Shown here: piece by piece, positions 35,746 through 48,225 of the stretch
How positions within the stretch are numbered: the stretch's first letter is position 1
How the letters are laid out: every line of letters begins with the position of its first letter
Assembly: GCF_000801105.2 (NCBI RefSeq)
Contig: NC_079516.1
Location: 20,993,043 to 21,057,042, forward strand
DNA from: Raphanus sativus
Taxonomy: Eukaryota; Streptophyta; Magnoliopsida; Brassicales; Brassicaceae
Length of the DNA: 64,000 nucleotides
Reading direction: 5' to 3'
Notes under the pieces: model-generated
Database searches by the model: none
Told to the model about the DNA's origin: nothing
The model's input: only the letters and a program-made list of their open reading frames with translations
Translations under genes and position numbers: made by a program

Positions 35746-36682
35746 TACTGTCATATATATATATATATGTTTAATTTTTTTTTATTTTTGCAAATCAGTT
35801 ACTGGTTCTCATATGAAAAACTATTTATCATGATTTTTATTTATTACACATAATTTCATAATTATGTTCCAAAAATATTTACTAACACACAATACATGTT
35901 TTATGAAATATTTATATTTTTCGTAATGGTAAGACGCAAATTTATTAGTTATTTTTCAAAAAAGTTTACAAATTATTTTTCATGACCGCAAACACTGAAT
36001 TGTACACCATTTTTTTTTTACCATTGTTATGTTAATTTTTAATATAGTTGGACAAATATTTTAAACATAATTTGACAAATAAAATACCAGTTTTTCAATC
36101 GTTAGATCAGCTGGGCCGACAATTCCAAATTATTGCAATATTTTGATACATATTTTAATTAAATTTTTAATTTTTGTAATTATAAGCTTCAGTATTTTCT
36201 TATGTTACAAAATTTCCTCAATTTGTAAATTGATTATGTTAATTTTGATAATTTTTATAAAACTATAACTTAATTTTATTAACTTATTTGTATTTATAAA
36301 TATAATTAATTTTAAAGTTAATATTAAAGAAGAAAAGTCGAGAGTGTGGACTTGTTATCTAGTTAGTTGGCTTGTTTACTAGCAAAATAGCAATCCGTTA
36401 GTACTTTGCCAATATTCGAATGACTTCAAGCAAAGGTTACTTTTTAATTCATTTTCATTCGTTAAAATCCTGGTGATAAACATTTCATCATAAATATCCG
36501 AAAATATATTAATCGTTATCGTAACCTAAAATAATGCTTCGAAACCTATGTACAACATTTAATTTTAATAATAGCGTTTAATAAAACAATCCAAGTGTAG
36601 ACTTTTTAGCAAGCCCAAGAACGAGGGTTGGGGGTTCAAATAATAGTTGACTGAAATTGGTATACAGAAAGTTTATAATATA
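35746..36682. other. AT-rich intergenic sequence
   Basis: No gene is seen. GAACGAGGGTTGGGGGTTCAAA near 36611-36632 looks like the B-box part of another decayed tRNA-like sequence. Confidence 0.45.
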
Positions 36683-36870
36683 AACCACACAAGTTGTCTT
36701 GGCCTAGTGGTAAAGGTACTCCGGCTGGAGCTTCCGTCCTGGGTTCGATTCCGCTTGACCACCGGGACTAGCGTTAAATCGAAAGAATACGTGGGTTGCC
36801 GTCGGCCTTAGAGGAATTAGTCTTGGGTTTAGAAAGCCTTTGAATCACCCCCTGGTTAATTAAAAAAAAA
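36683..36870 (+). mobile_element. tRNA-derived SINE, plus strand
   Basis: Flanked by the 13-bp duplication AGTTTATAATATA (36670-36682 and 36871-36883). A box TTGGCCTAGTGGT, B box GGGTTCGATTCCG, 3' A tail of about 10. Confidence 0.9.
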
Positions 36871-36928
36871 AGTTTATAATATATATATATATCCATTAAT
36901 TTTCTGTAATCATATAGTATACATGCAT

Positions 36929-37036
36929 AGAGAAACTACGTGGGTTGTGTAACTTGTGTTTATCTAAAAAATATCATTAACAGAGAAACTACGTGGGTTG
37001 TGTGTAACTTGTGTTTATCTAAAAAATATCATTAAC
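36929..37036. repeat. Tandem duplication of a ~53-bp unit
   Basis: AGAGAAACTACGTGGGTTGT... ATCATTAAC occurs twice, at 36929-36981 and 36982-37036, differing by a 2-bp GT insertion. Confidence 0.85.
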
Positions 37037-40000
37037 AAAAAAATATGCATGGGTGTAACCGATGAGAGAATGCATGTACAGAGAAGTAGATATGATTGGG
37101 GTATTATCTTATCCTTTTGAAGCAATATTCGATTTCAATATGCACCACGTCCGTACTTCTTCACGCACTACCTTCTTGTACCTGACCTATTTAAAGTAAA
37201 TTAGATACTGATCCGTCTTTTGAAAAGCGGCTATATTTTTTGTTATTATATTTTTTTAGAAAATTATTTTATATTTTTATGTTTTTGTAATTATATTTGT
37301 ATTTTTTGTGTAAACTATTTTTAAAAAATTATTAATTTAATAATTTAATAATTATATTGAATTTGCGATGTTCCATAATTATACACTTGTACTATAACAA
37401 TTTCACACATTAATTTTGTATTTTATTGATCCATTTTACATATCCATTTCGACCTATTTTAATAGAAATTTCAAAATATTGTTTAAGTCATTTTAAAACA
37501 TTTTGAACTGTACAAAATATGATAAAGAAACCAATTGTCAATCATATTCTTACATCGATATTCAGGAATAGGATTACCTAGCGTTAGTTGCTAAAAATAT
37601 ATTAGTCGACTAAATAGACAAATATTAGTCATTTATATTCTGTCAAAAAAAGAAAATATTTTTTCATTTATATTTAGTACACTCTCACACACATTATGTA
37701 CTGTCAAATATTTATATGCATATGGGGGAATGGTCCGGAAATTTTGGAATGAAAGGGAAGTTACAAAATATAATTTTGGAATAAAAAAGGAAGTTACAAA
37801 ATATATTAATAAGTGGTAGTTATACATTATTCGGCAGTTTATAAATTTTAAAGTGGATCAAATGGCAAAAGAAGTAATATGCCAAGTAGTGATAGAAAAA
37901 AATAATAAGAGTGATTCTAAATTAATAATATTGATTTCATTTAAATGTGTGAATTACTTTAATTTCTCAATCCTCACTCATTAATAATCAGATTCTTGCA
38001 GCTACAGGGGTGGGCAAGGAGGGAAACATACTATAATTTTTAGTATTTATGATTTATTTTGTATCTAATAGATATCTAAATTTCTAATTCAAAAATATGG
38101 GTATTCATTTTTAGATATTAATTTTTTTTACAGATATTTGTAAATATTTACAGATATCTCATGCACTTGTTCAGTACAAGTAAATCTAGAAAAACCTATG
38201 CAAGTTAGTTTTCAAAAATATATTTTAAAATATTTTAAATAAAAATTAAAAATTAGTGAAACTATATTTTATAAATTTTAAATCAATAATTGTTTTATAA
38301 AACAAAAAAGGTTAGAAAATTTGTAGTTAACATTTTATATTCATTTCTTAATTATATACCTTTATGAGTAATTGTAAATAAATCTATATGTTAAAATAAT
38401 ATATATATAATTATACATCTAAAATCTATATGTTTAATTGTAGATAGCCATCTATTTTAATAAAAATTGAAGTGGGGTAGATATCTGCCTACAATTTTTT
38501 AGAATTTGTTATTTGCGATGTTTGTAATGAATATAATTTTAATATTTATTTTGCTTCAAATATTTACGAATATCCTGATTTTTAATATCAAAACGAAATG
38601 AATAATGAGTCAAAACAAATTTAACAGATAAAAGTTCAGTCCTAAGTACAACAACGGAAAACATCATAAATTTGAGATATTTTTATGGTAAAATAAAAAG
38701 TATAAAAATTAACAATTAAATTTCTAGAGGATATGTTGACAAAAAAATAATTCTAGAGGATATCACAATATCTCTTTATTATTTCAAAAATAAATAATTA
38801 GGACTTACTTTTCTTTGAATATGTTTTAGAAAAAAAAATTAAAAAGTAGTTGAATAACACAGCTAATAAGTAGATAAATAAATTTTATCTAATTCCTAGT
38901 TGTATACAGATTGTAAACTAAAATATTATTCTTCCTTTTTAAGAGTAAAAGTGCAAAATTAATAAAATCAAACAATTTTTAGCGATAATTAGCCAGTTAT
39001 AAAAATGTTTAATACAAAATATATCTAAATTTGGATATAAATGTGAAGCATATAATGTTCCTACTTAAAGAGAGTATAATTTTAATTACTATATGTACTT
39101 TACTATTCCTTTGATATATATATATATAAACAATGTTTGTTGAAAAAAAGAATATTAAAAAATATTTACAGTTACAAGTTGAACACTGGGTTCATACAAT
39201 CTAACTGATCATTGTCACATCATATACTATTTTCCACTTAGAATGACTGTAATTTGATACCGTGTGGGGGCAGATACAGAAAACAAGCAAGACAAAGGAA
39301 ACTAATATGTAATTTCCCGCCCACTTGTTCTCGTAACATTTTAATAGTATTAACTTGATATTTTTTATTGTAGTAAAGCATTCTTTCAGTTTAATCAATG
39401 AAAACTTTTATAAAGAATTCGAAGAGAGTGATGTTGACTGGACGGAAAACCACGGCCACGATTGCAATTTTGGCAAACCGCTGATTTTAAAAAGTTGTTC
39501 TTATCTGGAATAGAGTTTGATTGTTTGTAGTTTTTAAAATGGTTTTTGGTTTTTATTTTTGAAAAACTACTTTATTTGTCAATCAAGATTTTGCTAAAGA
39601 TGATTCCCTAAAAATTAGTAAGACTAGTTTTTAAAATAACTACCTAATTCTACACAAAAACCAAAATCTGTGTTTTTTTAAATTTTTACAAATTTCTAAC
39701 AATGATTCCGATTGTTTCGTTGGTTTTTAGATTTTGGTTTCCGATTTTTAGTTTTTGGTTGGGCTTGGTTGATTCATTTTCTTCCTGCCGAACACGATCT
39801 ACATTAACCAGTACCCAATCTTTAATGCACTTAGACTTTACTTTTGACCCCCCTTTTAAAAACCAACAAAACAATCATCACCGTATATTAACAATAACTA
39901 TCATCAGTTTTCATGTCTTGTATGAACAGTTATACCATCGCACCACCTAATCTACTTTTTCTTAAAATCTTAATACGTTATTTTTAAATACGTTATCACA

Positions 40001-40100
40001 CGCATAATCATAGTAATATTGATTCACTAATGGCTTTTTAGTTTTAGTGTTAATGCATATAACCTTTGAACAAAAAAGTTAAAAAAAAACACGTTAGTGA
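37037..40100. other. AT-rich intergenic sequence
   Basis: No gene is seen. A ~38-bp unit (AATTTTGGAATGAAAGGGAA... TTACAAAATATA) is tandemly repeated at 37740-37805. 39510-39740 has T-rich GTTTTTGGTTTTT phrases and their complements, possibly an old MITE. Short open frames here carry no recognisable domain. Confidence 0.5.
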
Positions 40101-40103
40101 TCG

Positions 40104-40172
40104 GCATAGCCGGCTTAACACTACCGGAGACCCTAGGGCGACAAATAAAAATTCTTAACCCCATAACTAGTT
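40104..40172. mobile_element. hAT-MITE fragment
   Basis: AGCCGGCTTAACACTACCGG then AGACCCTAGGGCGACAAATA resembles the complemented right end of the MITE at 42040-42369 (CAGGACCGGCTTGACATTG... GGGGTCCTAGGGTAAA). Only one end is present. Confidence 0.45.
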
Positions 40173-40666
40173 ACTTTCGTTAATATTATGTTTTTTAGTT
40201 CTTTTTAACTCACCCGTCAGAGAAATATTTCTATTTGAGTTTTAGCTACAAATTATGTAATATTATGCGTTTAATACTGTCCAAATCTAAACCAAACATG
40301 CTAATGAAAAGAATCAAGGTCCTCAACATAAATGAATTTGGAACGGGCTTCGGGGCGGTCGCACTGACCATCTTCCCTCATGAGCTGACTGGTGGTCGGG
40401 TGCAACATAGCGTTCCAGGAATTCTACAGGACCTGAATTCGAATATATCTACATTTAGATTACTGCAGCGCGTGGTCACTGAGGTATTCACATAGGACCC
40501 CCAGCTCCGAAGGATTAAATCCTGGGTTATAAATTTTTTTTATCAAACTACAATTTATATTCTATCGGTTGAAAAAAAAAAAACCTTATGTGATAGAGAA
40601 AACAAACAAGATACCTAAAATAATAATCAACAAATTAGAGAAATAATTTCTCAAAAAAAGAGAAAT
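40173..40666. other. Unassigned spacer with a GC-richer island
   Basis: 40335-40520 is GC-richer than its surroundings (GGGCTTCGGGGCGGTCGCAC..., GTGGTCACTGAGG) and ends near a T/A tract. It may be a decayed SINE, but no duplication or clear A/B box was found. Confidence 0.3.
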
Positions 40667-40680
40667 AACGTATCCGGCTA

Positions 40681-41534
40681 TGACCTTCTCTCTTTCTAAA
40701 CTCTCCATCTTCTCTCTTAAAAAGCTTTTTCATCTATTGGCCTCCGTTCACCGACTCTGGCCGCTTCCATAGGGCTGGAGTCGGATAGTTTTTGATTATT
40801 CCATCTCCAGTGTTTCATCCGACCATTTGCATGTTTGATTTTAGAAGTGAAAAGCTGAAGATCTTGATCTATCTTAGATCTGTTCTGATTTGGCTTGTTT
40901 CGTGATTGGAGTTTCCAGTCCGCAAGATTAACGGTTTGGTGGTGTGTCTTCTAGGTTGCATGCTCCTTTTCTCTATTGCTGGTGTCTCTGGCTCTGCTTT
41001 GTCTCGATCCGTAGTCACGCTTGTTTATCAAGTTTGATTTTGGTCGGAGTGGTGCGGTTCGCTCTCTGTCTTCTCTCCAAAGGTTTGATCAAGTCCTCAT
41101 CTTTCACGGCTTCTCAGTTGGTGTTTCCTGGTCGTTCTTGCTGTAGTCTCGACTTCTCCATTTCGGTTGAATATTATAGAACGAAGTGTTCTGTTCTCCG
41201 GTGTTGAAGCTCGGGTTCTAATTGCTTGCACTTATTCACTATGGGAGGTTCCTGGTCCGTATGTCTCTTCTTAAAAGACCCGCATGGAGTATTGGTGTTG
41301 TGTCGTTTAGGAGTTTCTCTCCCTCTTTACTTTGATCTTGTTTTTTTGGTTTTTCCCTCTTTTCATCATGCAAACTAGTTTAAGGTTATGTTAATGACTC
41401 CCTTGTTTGGGCTCTGTTTCCGGAGAATTTATTTCTGCCGGTTTCAATTCCGGTTTCGTCCGGCTTTGGTTTTCAGATTTGTATCTCTCGATGTAGTGTT
41501 GTTTGTTTAATATAATCATCTTTCAGTGTTAAAA
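40681..41534 (+). mobile_element. Non-autonomous retroposon, family R (copy 1)
   Basis: 854 bp between the 14-bp duplication AACGTATCCGGCTA (40667-40680 and 41535-41548), ending in a short A run. It is pyrimidine-rich and non-coding: no frame is shared with the second copy at 47312-48212. Size, A-tail and lack of coding recall the Sadhu retroposons of Brassicaceae, but I could not compare sequences, so the name is only a suggestion. Confidence 0.8.
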
Positions 41535-41548
41535 AACGTATCCGGCTA

Positions 41549-42039
41549 AGCCACTTCTGATACATTTGTTAATGGTCTTCTTAAGCAAAGTAGCAATGCT
41601 ACCCACAGTAGCGGTCCCAAGCAACTTTTTACCTGTGTGAAACATAAAAAAATTGGTTTCAAATATGAACATGAACTGATTCAAAATACCTATAAACTAT
41701 AAAGAAAAAAAATCAAAATTTATGTTAATCATATTTTAAATTTAACTGACTAACAACATAAATAAATATACATACATATATGTTATACGTATCTATTTAT
41801 ATATGGTTAATGTCATGAGTTAGCTTTCAAATTGACTAAAAACATAAAATAAAAGCATATACTGCTTGAACAGTTTATTTTCAATGAATGAAGTATAACT
41901 AAACTCATTTTACATGCAAATTTCACTAAAATTAAATTTGGGGTTAATTGGATATAGGTTTATGTATATTTGATATGTATACGACGCATCGGGTCGACCC
42001 AGTTCTTGACTCAAAAATATGATCTAGCTAGCTAATATA
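41549..42039. other. AT-rich intergenic sequence
   Basis: No gene is seen. Confidence 0.5.
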
Positions 42040-42369
42040 CAGTGCCGGCTAATTAGCGATGACAAACGGTGCTATCGCCCCGGGTCCAAATCTGAGTCTC
42101 CCATAAATACTAATAAGGGGTTCAATGTTTTTTATAAATACATGTTTTTACATAAAATTTTCAAAAACAGTTATAAACAAAATTGAAAAGGGGTCCAAAA
42201 ATATTTTATGTGTGTATATATTGTTTGTTTTCTTCATAAAATAAAAAAAAATATTACTGACTAAATTATAAGACCAAAAAAAAATATTGAAAACACTAAA
42301 TAAACATAAATTTTAAAGGGTAAAAAAAAAATTTACCCTAGGACCCCAAACAATGTCAAGCCGGTCCTG
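42040..42369. mobile_element. hAT-type MITE
   Basis: 330 bp with ends CAGTGCCGGCT and, complemented, CAGGACCGGCT, flanked by the 8-bp duplication CTAATATA (42032-42039 and 42370-42377). Confidence 0.8.
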
Positions 42370-42377
42370 CTAATATA

Positions 42378-43666
42378 TATAATAAATTGTTAGGATATTT
42401 GTTGGAAAAATGTCCAATTCCAAAGCATGGTAGCATGGGAAAATCTACATCGATGATGATGACGTAGATACTGGCCTGTTTTGTCGTGTATTTAACTGAA
42501 AACAGTAGTTATATAGTTTTTTTTTTTGGTAAAATGTTAAGATGTAGTTATATAGTTATATTCCCATACTAAAACCAAGTTGTGTTCAAAAAACAAAAGA
42601 TACTAAAACCAAGTAACATTTTAGGGTAAAAGAGTAAGTAACTACTCTCAAATGTTGATCTCAATAAGAATATTATGGCTGGTACACACAACAAGTACAC
42701 AACACAAATGTAATTTATATTTGTGTCAGAATAGTATATTGTAGTTTCTTTGATAGTTTCGTCTCTTTGTCTAAGACTCAAATATTGTAAATTGCATGTG
42801 TTAGAATAGTAAATTGTAGTTTTTTGGTAAAATAAAAAGTGATTTTAGCTTTTTACCGAAAATCTAAACATTTTAAATTTATCTTTTTCACTGTGAATTG
42901 AATTTTGGTGGCGAAAGTACATCTTCAAATTTTGATATTATATACCGTAATTGAACTATATGTATGAGGTGTCAATTAAAATTAACTCGAGAAAAACGAA
43001 CCCTACACGGTTGGGTTTTTAAGTAACTGAAATAAACACAATATGACAATGATTAGCCTGAGTATGAAATATCTCCGTTTTAGAAGAGACTAACTTTTTT
43101 TACTGTCAAAAACATGTTTTGACGGTCTAAAGAGATGTGTTTTTCCTTCTTTGATAAATGGTCCTAACTCCTAAGAGATGTTCAGGCAAATTTTATTAAT
43201 AATTGATGTATTTAAATTTGTATTGGATAATAAACTAGACACTTTTTGAATAAATACACTACGTATTCAATTGCTATAACAGGTTAATAATTGAAATAAA
43301 TCAATTATGTAGCGTAGAAGTGTGATCCAATCAAATATCGTTCGCAAATATTTTGAAATTATGCTTAAGTCAATTTTTTATTTTTGATATTAAGCTTAAC
43401 TCAGAAAAATATTTGGAGATTTTGAAAATTATGATTTACTGTCAGCAATATTCTAGTAAGAGTGCTCGAAAACACAGTATAGTCGATGACATGAAATATC
43501 ACTGAAACATATAAGATTTATTTATATATGGGAATTTATCCTTTTCTGTATTGTAAAGTCCAGACCTATATAGATGTTACAAAGAGATTCACACGATTTG
43601 GCTACTCCAAAAATGTATAAGACTCGGTTATACGTAAAATCCAGGAGCATGTTTATTAAAATCCAA
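42378..43666. other. AT-rich intergenic sequence
   Basis: No gene is seen. Confidence 0.5.
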
Positions 43667-43866
43667 GAGCATGTTTATTGGAGGTTCTTATGGTAAAATT
43701 TTAATGGAATATAAGAATCCGTCACTTAACTTTTACCTAGAAAATTAAAAATTAGTTTTTAAATAATATATTTAAACCCAGTTTTTAGTTTTCTAGTTAA
43801 AATATAAAAAACAGGTTTTTATATTTCACTAAGAATCCAATCCTAAGAATTTCCAATAAACATGCT
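43667..43866. mobile_element. Small MITE with ~15-bp inverted ends
   Basis: The left end GAGCATGTTTATTGGAGGTTCTTA is matched by the complemented right end AGCATGTTTATTGGAAATTC then TTA. An extra copy of the left-end motif lies directly upstream (43643-43660). The superfamily is not settled because the target duplication is unclear. Confidence 0.6.
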
Positions 43867-44264
43867 TTTATTGGTAGATATCTTCTCTCGGTATTTTATC
43901 ATTATTGGTCTAGTTATTTTTTATTTAATTTATTTATTTAAGAAAATGTGATAAACTGAGCCAATTAATAAAGAACAACTGTCGATAATGGTATCTAAAA
44001 CCTTGGTTAGAATATCTCGCAGGTGATTCGGTTCTCCTTCTCACTCATAAGTTTTCCATTTACTCTATTAAAGTAATGATGAGATAGTGCTTTAAAACCT
44101 TTCAATGGAAAAAAAACAAAAAAAAAAAAAACCTTTCAATGGAACTGCTCTAAAGTCTAAAAGACGTATCTAATGGAAGGGTTTAGCACGTGTAAGATAA
44201 CAGACACTTATTACAAATATAATGTCACGACGCTGAAATGTGCGCCTGCTACGGTTAGCAAGGC

Positions 44265-45172
44265 CAATTCTACCAAGACACTAAAATACCAAATTTGATG
44301 TAATTTTATATCTAATAAAATATTAAATTTAATATTATTCCACTAAATTTGGTGTATAATGAATAGTATTACACAAAATTTGGTCTAACACTATTCATCA
44401 CACGAAATATTTTATATACATATTTTATTATGTTTTATTGAATATTATAATCAATTATTATTATTAATCAGTTCAAATTTGTTTCAATTATTGTTATTAA
44501 TCAGTTCAAATTAGTAAATAAACATAAATATATTGTATTATTTATATTTTGAAATTATTTTAAATAACTAAAATATTTTTTTTTCAAGTAAGAAATCAAT
44601 AAGTTATTATCATCATTTTTATGTTATAAAACATAAAATATCATAAAACTTTTATATTTTATTTTATTTTAAAATATTGATTATTACTTTTATTTATGTT
44701 CTATTTAATACTATTAAATTCACCAAAAATTTAAAATATTTTTTATTTTGTAATATAGTTAAACATGTATTACTAACTAATACAAATTTAGTTAAATTAA
44801 ATATATTTTTTGTTATGTGATTTTCATAATTATAGTTTTTAAAATTTTAAAATTGTATTTTATATAAAATAAATACATGTATAATGTTTTTAGACCAATA
44901 AATATAAATGTAAATAAATTTTATAAACATATAATTACGAAAAGTTAATAAACATAATATCAAAAGTGTGATAAAATAATTATTTATCATTTTCAAATAA
45001 TAAAAATATAAAAATTATCAAAACAGAAAACATCAAATAATATATAGTATTACTTTTGACGTAATATTTGGTGTCATGGTTGAAAATGACAAAAAAATTG
45101 ACACCAAAGCACCAAATTTAGTGTAATTTTCAACACCAAATTTGGTATAATGGTTGGAGATGCTCTTAGGCG
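44265..45172. mobile_element. Probable AT-rich MITE-like element
   Basis: The left part CTACCAAGACACTAAAATACC then AAATTTGATGTAATTTTATA is mirrored by the right part CACCAAATTTAGTGTAATTT and AACACCAAATTTGGTATAAT then GGTTGGAGATGCTCTTA (inverted). The terminal AGAGCATCTCCAACC phrase (complement) is a common Brassicaceae MITE end. The left boundary is imprecise. Confidence 0.4.
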
Positions 45173-45267
45173 TTAGCCTCTAATCTTTCAATTTATTGCA
45201 AATTTTCTTCAGTTATACACACACAATATATACATAATACATGACGGAAATTGTTTTAACATAGTCA

Positions 45268-45637
45268 TTAATGAAACGAGAAACCATCTGTTCTTCGCCT
45301 GCCCCTACAATTACACATTATGGCTGGAAGTATTGGGAAAGCTTCTGGGACAATAGATCATCTTATCACTCATAATTTTGATGACACAATAGATCATCTT
45401 ATCACTCATAATTTTGATCGTCTAATTTACATATTGCTGAGATTAATGTTTTAGACTACTGTCTACATGATATGGCGAGAGAGGAATGATAGAAGACATC
45501 TCAAAAAAATTAGACAAGTCAATCAGTTGGCGAAAGTGATTGGGAAAACAGTCAGGAACCATATCATGTCAATGAAATACTCGACAAAGCCGTGCCTTCG
45601 CGGTTTGATGCAACTCTGGTTTCGTACACACACGTAG
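45268..45637 (+). pseudogene. LINE ORF2 3' end (zf-RVT region) remnant
   Basis: The frame reads NETRNHLFFACPYNYTLWLE then VLGKLLGQ and a stop, then after a 36-bp tandem duplication (45350-45385 / 45386-45418) resumes as TTVYMIWRERNDRRHLKKI and KTVRNHIMSMKYSTKPCLRG, ending at TAG 45635-45637. This is the RT zinc-binding and C-terminal end of a plant L1-type LINE. An A-rich run follows at about 45706. Confidence 0.75.
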
Positions 45638-45639
45638 TC

Positions 45640-47298
45640 ATAGTTTATTCTTGATCTCTTAGGTACATAAATATTTTCATGATGATTAATAAATTTAACA
45701 TTTCATAAAAAAAATTGTTCTAACTTATGTAGAAGTACAATATATGATGTATATACGTGTATGTAAGCAGGTACAAATACTTATTTACCAAATAAAGTTA
45801 TTTCATGTAAGCCACTTGAATATTACAATCATAATTTTGAAAGAAGCTATAGTCTAGTGGCTCTAGTCTAGTACTGTATTTATAGCACTGTGGTTATAAA
45901 TTATATGTAATACTAATTTGCTTAGTTATGTCATGCTATTTGTTAGAAGAGTTTTAGTTATATACACCACAAACTCAGTATATATACCAAATAATTAACT
46001 TGAGCTAGATTAAGGTAAGAGAAGATTTCCACAGCGCAGAAACAAACAAATAAACTGAGAAATTTGGCATACAAATTTTAAATACATTATTATTATTATT
46101 TTAATTTTAAATAAATTAACAGAAATAAGTTAAATTTATAATTATATTCGCAAGGAACTTTTTAGAAAGGTGAAAGGATAAACTGAGATTTCCTCATTGG
46201 GAAGTAGTCCACTGTCTACGTAAGCAAATTGAGGCATGTTTGCACATTACGAAGATGATCGTCAGTCAAAACTCAAACGTACAACAATCATTTTTATTTC
46301 TTTTCTAATAAACCATATTGGCTAATCCGTCGGTTATGAAAAAAAAAACACATTTAGTGTTAAAGAGTGAATTGATTATCACACTGTCTGACCTGAATTT
46401 GGAATATCTTTTGACTAATATTAGAAAGTGACCGATTTTCTGTTACGATCCACTATGTAAACCACTTGAGCCAAAACTCAGATCGAAACTAACCAAATAG
46501 TAAAAATATACTTCACACGAGGAACCAAATCCATAACTGATATAAGTACGTACCAAACTTCAAAAAATTGTCACTTGATTAAGTACAACAATCATCTAGC
46601 TTGTGACCTTCCTGATGTGAATATTTTCATAATATTATAATGAATGTTTCGTTCGTGTATAAGTAGTACTAAACAAATTTTGTAAGTGTATAAGTATTGA
46701 TGATTCGTGTAAAATATCAAATGATGATAGACGACCATAAGAAAAATTTTAACGGATGTAAGGGTTATTAAACATTGCATAAACATTTTGATAATTTTAG
46801 AAAGAGTTTCATATAACTATTCTGACCTATAAATTAACAAAAAACTATGTGTATTTAAAGTTGGTCCCATTTGAGTAGAACAGAACATTGAAACGTAACG
46901 GGACATCAAAATATAATGCCCACTCCTTTCATTATGTCCGTGCCCAACATATTGTTTTTGCTCAAACATCTGCAGAAATTTTAAATTACTTAAGAGAAAT
47001 TGTCAAAAAATACCATTTTTACGTTTAAGCATATTTATCATTATTTTTAAAGAGACAAATATACACTTATAACTTTATGATTAACTAATCTGTATTTAGG
47101 GTTTAGAGTTAAGTAGTGAGATTTTGGAATATGGGATTTAGTATTTTAATAAATATATAAATAAACACCATTTAAAAAAAATTAAAAAACCTTAAAATGT
47201 TTGAATTTGAAAAGCTATAATTTGAAAAAGTTTGAATTTGAAAAATTATAATTTGAATACTATAATTTATAAATAATAATTTATATTTATGTATTTAT
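45640..47298. other. AT-rich intergenic sequence
   Basis: No gene or clear repeat is seen. Confidence 0.5.
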
Positions 47299-47311
47299 AA
47301 AGCAAGAGTAT

Positions 47312-48212
47312 CATCACTTATCAATTCTCTCTCTTCTCAATCATTATGCATTCTCTCTAGAAGTTCTTCAAAGCTTTCATCTTTGTTCACCGGCTCCAAC
47401 TGCTTCCACAGAGCCGGAGTCAGGTTTCGTTTTTTGTTCTATGTTCAGTCTTGCTTTTAGTTTTCATCGGATGTTTTAGTTTTCATCGGATGGTTTGCAT
47501 TTTGATTTTTATGGTGATAGGCTCCACTTTCTGATTTGTTCTTGATCTGTTTTAAGTTAGTATGCTTCAAGGTCATGGATCTGCAAGTTCAACGGTGGTG
47601 GTTTGTCTTCAAGTTGCATACACCTTATCTCCTTTGCTGATGTCTTTGGCTGCTTTCCGTTTCGATCCTTCATCCGTTTGCTTCTCAATCTGATGTTTGA
47701 ATGGTTTTTGGTGATTCACTCGCTGTCTTCACCTCAGAGGTCCGATCGAGTCCTCGTCTCTCACATGCTTTTTCAAAGGCATTTCCTTGTCACACCTTTA
47801 GTGAGTTCGACTCAGCCGTTACCGGATAAAAGTAAGAACGATGTGTTCTGTTTTCCGGTTGAATCTTAGGTTATATGGTTCACTTATTATGCTTATTCAC
47901 TATTGGAGGTTTCTTGTTCTTCTTCAAAGATACGATTGGATTTTGGTGTTTATTGATTTTGAGTTTTCTTCCTCTTCTTTTTAGCTTGTTTTTTTCCATG
48001 TTTTTACTTTAAACCTCTTAATTAGCATGCATGTTTTATCTAGTATGTTTTAATGTGCTTTTCTTGGTGATGGCTATATTTCCGGAGAACTTGTTTCTGC
48101 CGGCCTAGTTTCTGGAGAAATCCTTTATTTCCTCCGGCTTTGATGACTGATCTTTGTTCTTGTTGTAAGACACTCTGTTTAATATGATCAATTGGTGTTT
48201 AAAAGAAAAAGT
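47312..48212 (+). mobile_element. Non-autonomous retroposon, family R (copy 2)
   Basis: 901 bp, recognisably the same family as 40681-41534: shared phrases include CACCGGCTCCAACTGCTTCC / CACCGACTCTGGCCGCTTCC and, near the end, GTTTAATATGATCA / GTTTAATATAATCA. Flanked by AAAGCAAGAGTAT (47299-47311) and AAAGCAAGAATAT (48213-48225), with an A-rich 3' end. Confidence 0.8.
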
Positions 48213-48225
48213 AAAGCAAGAATAT

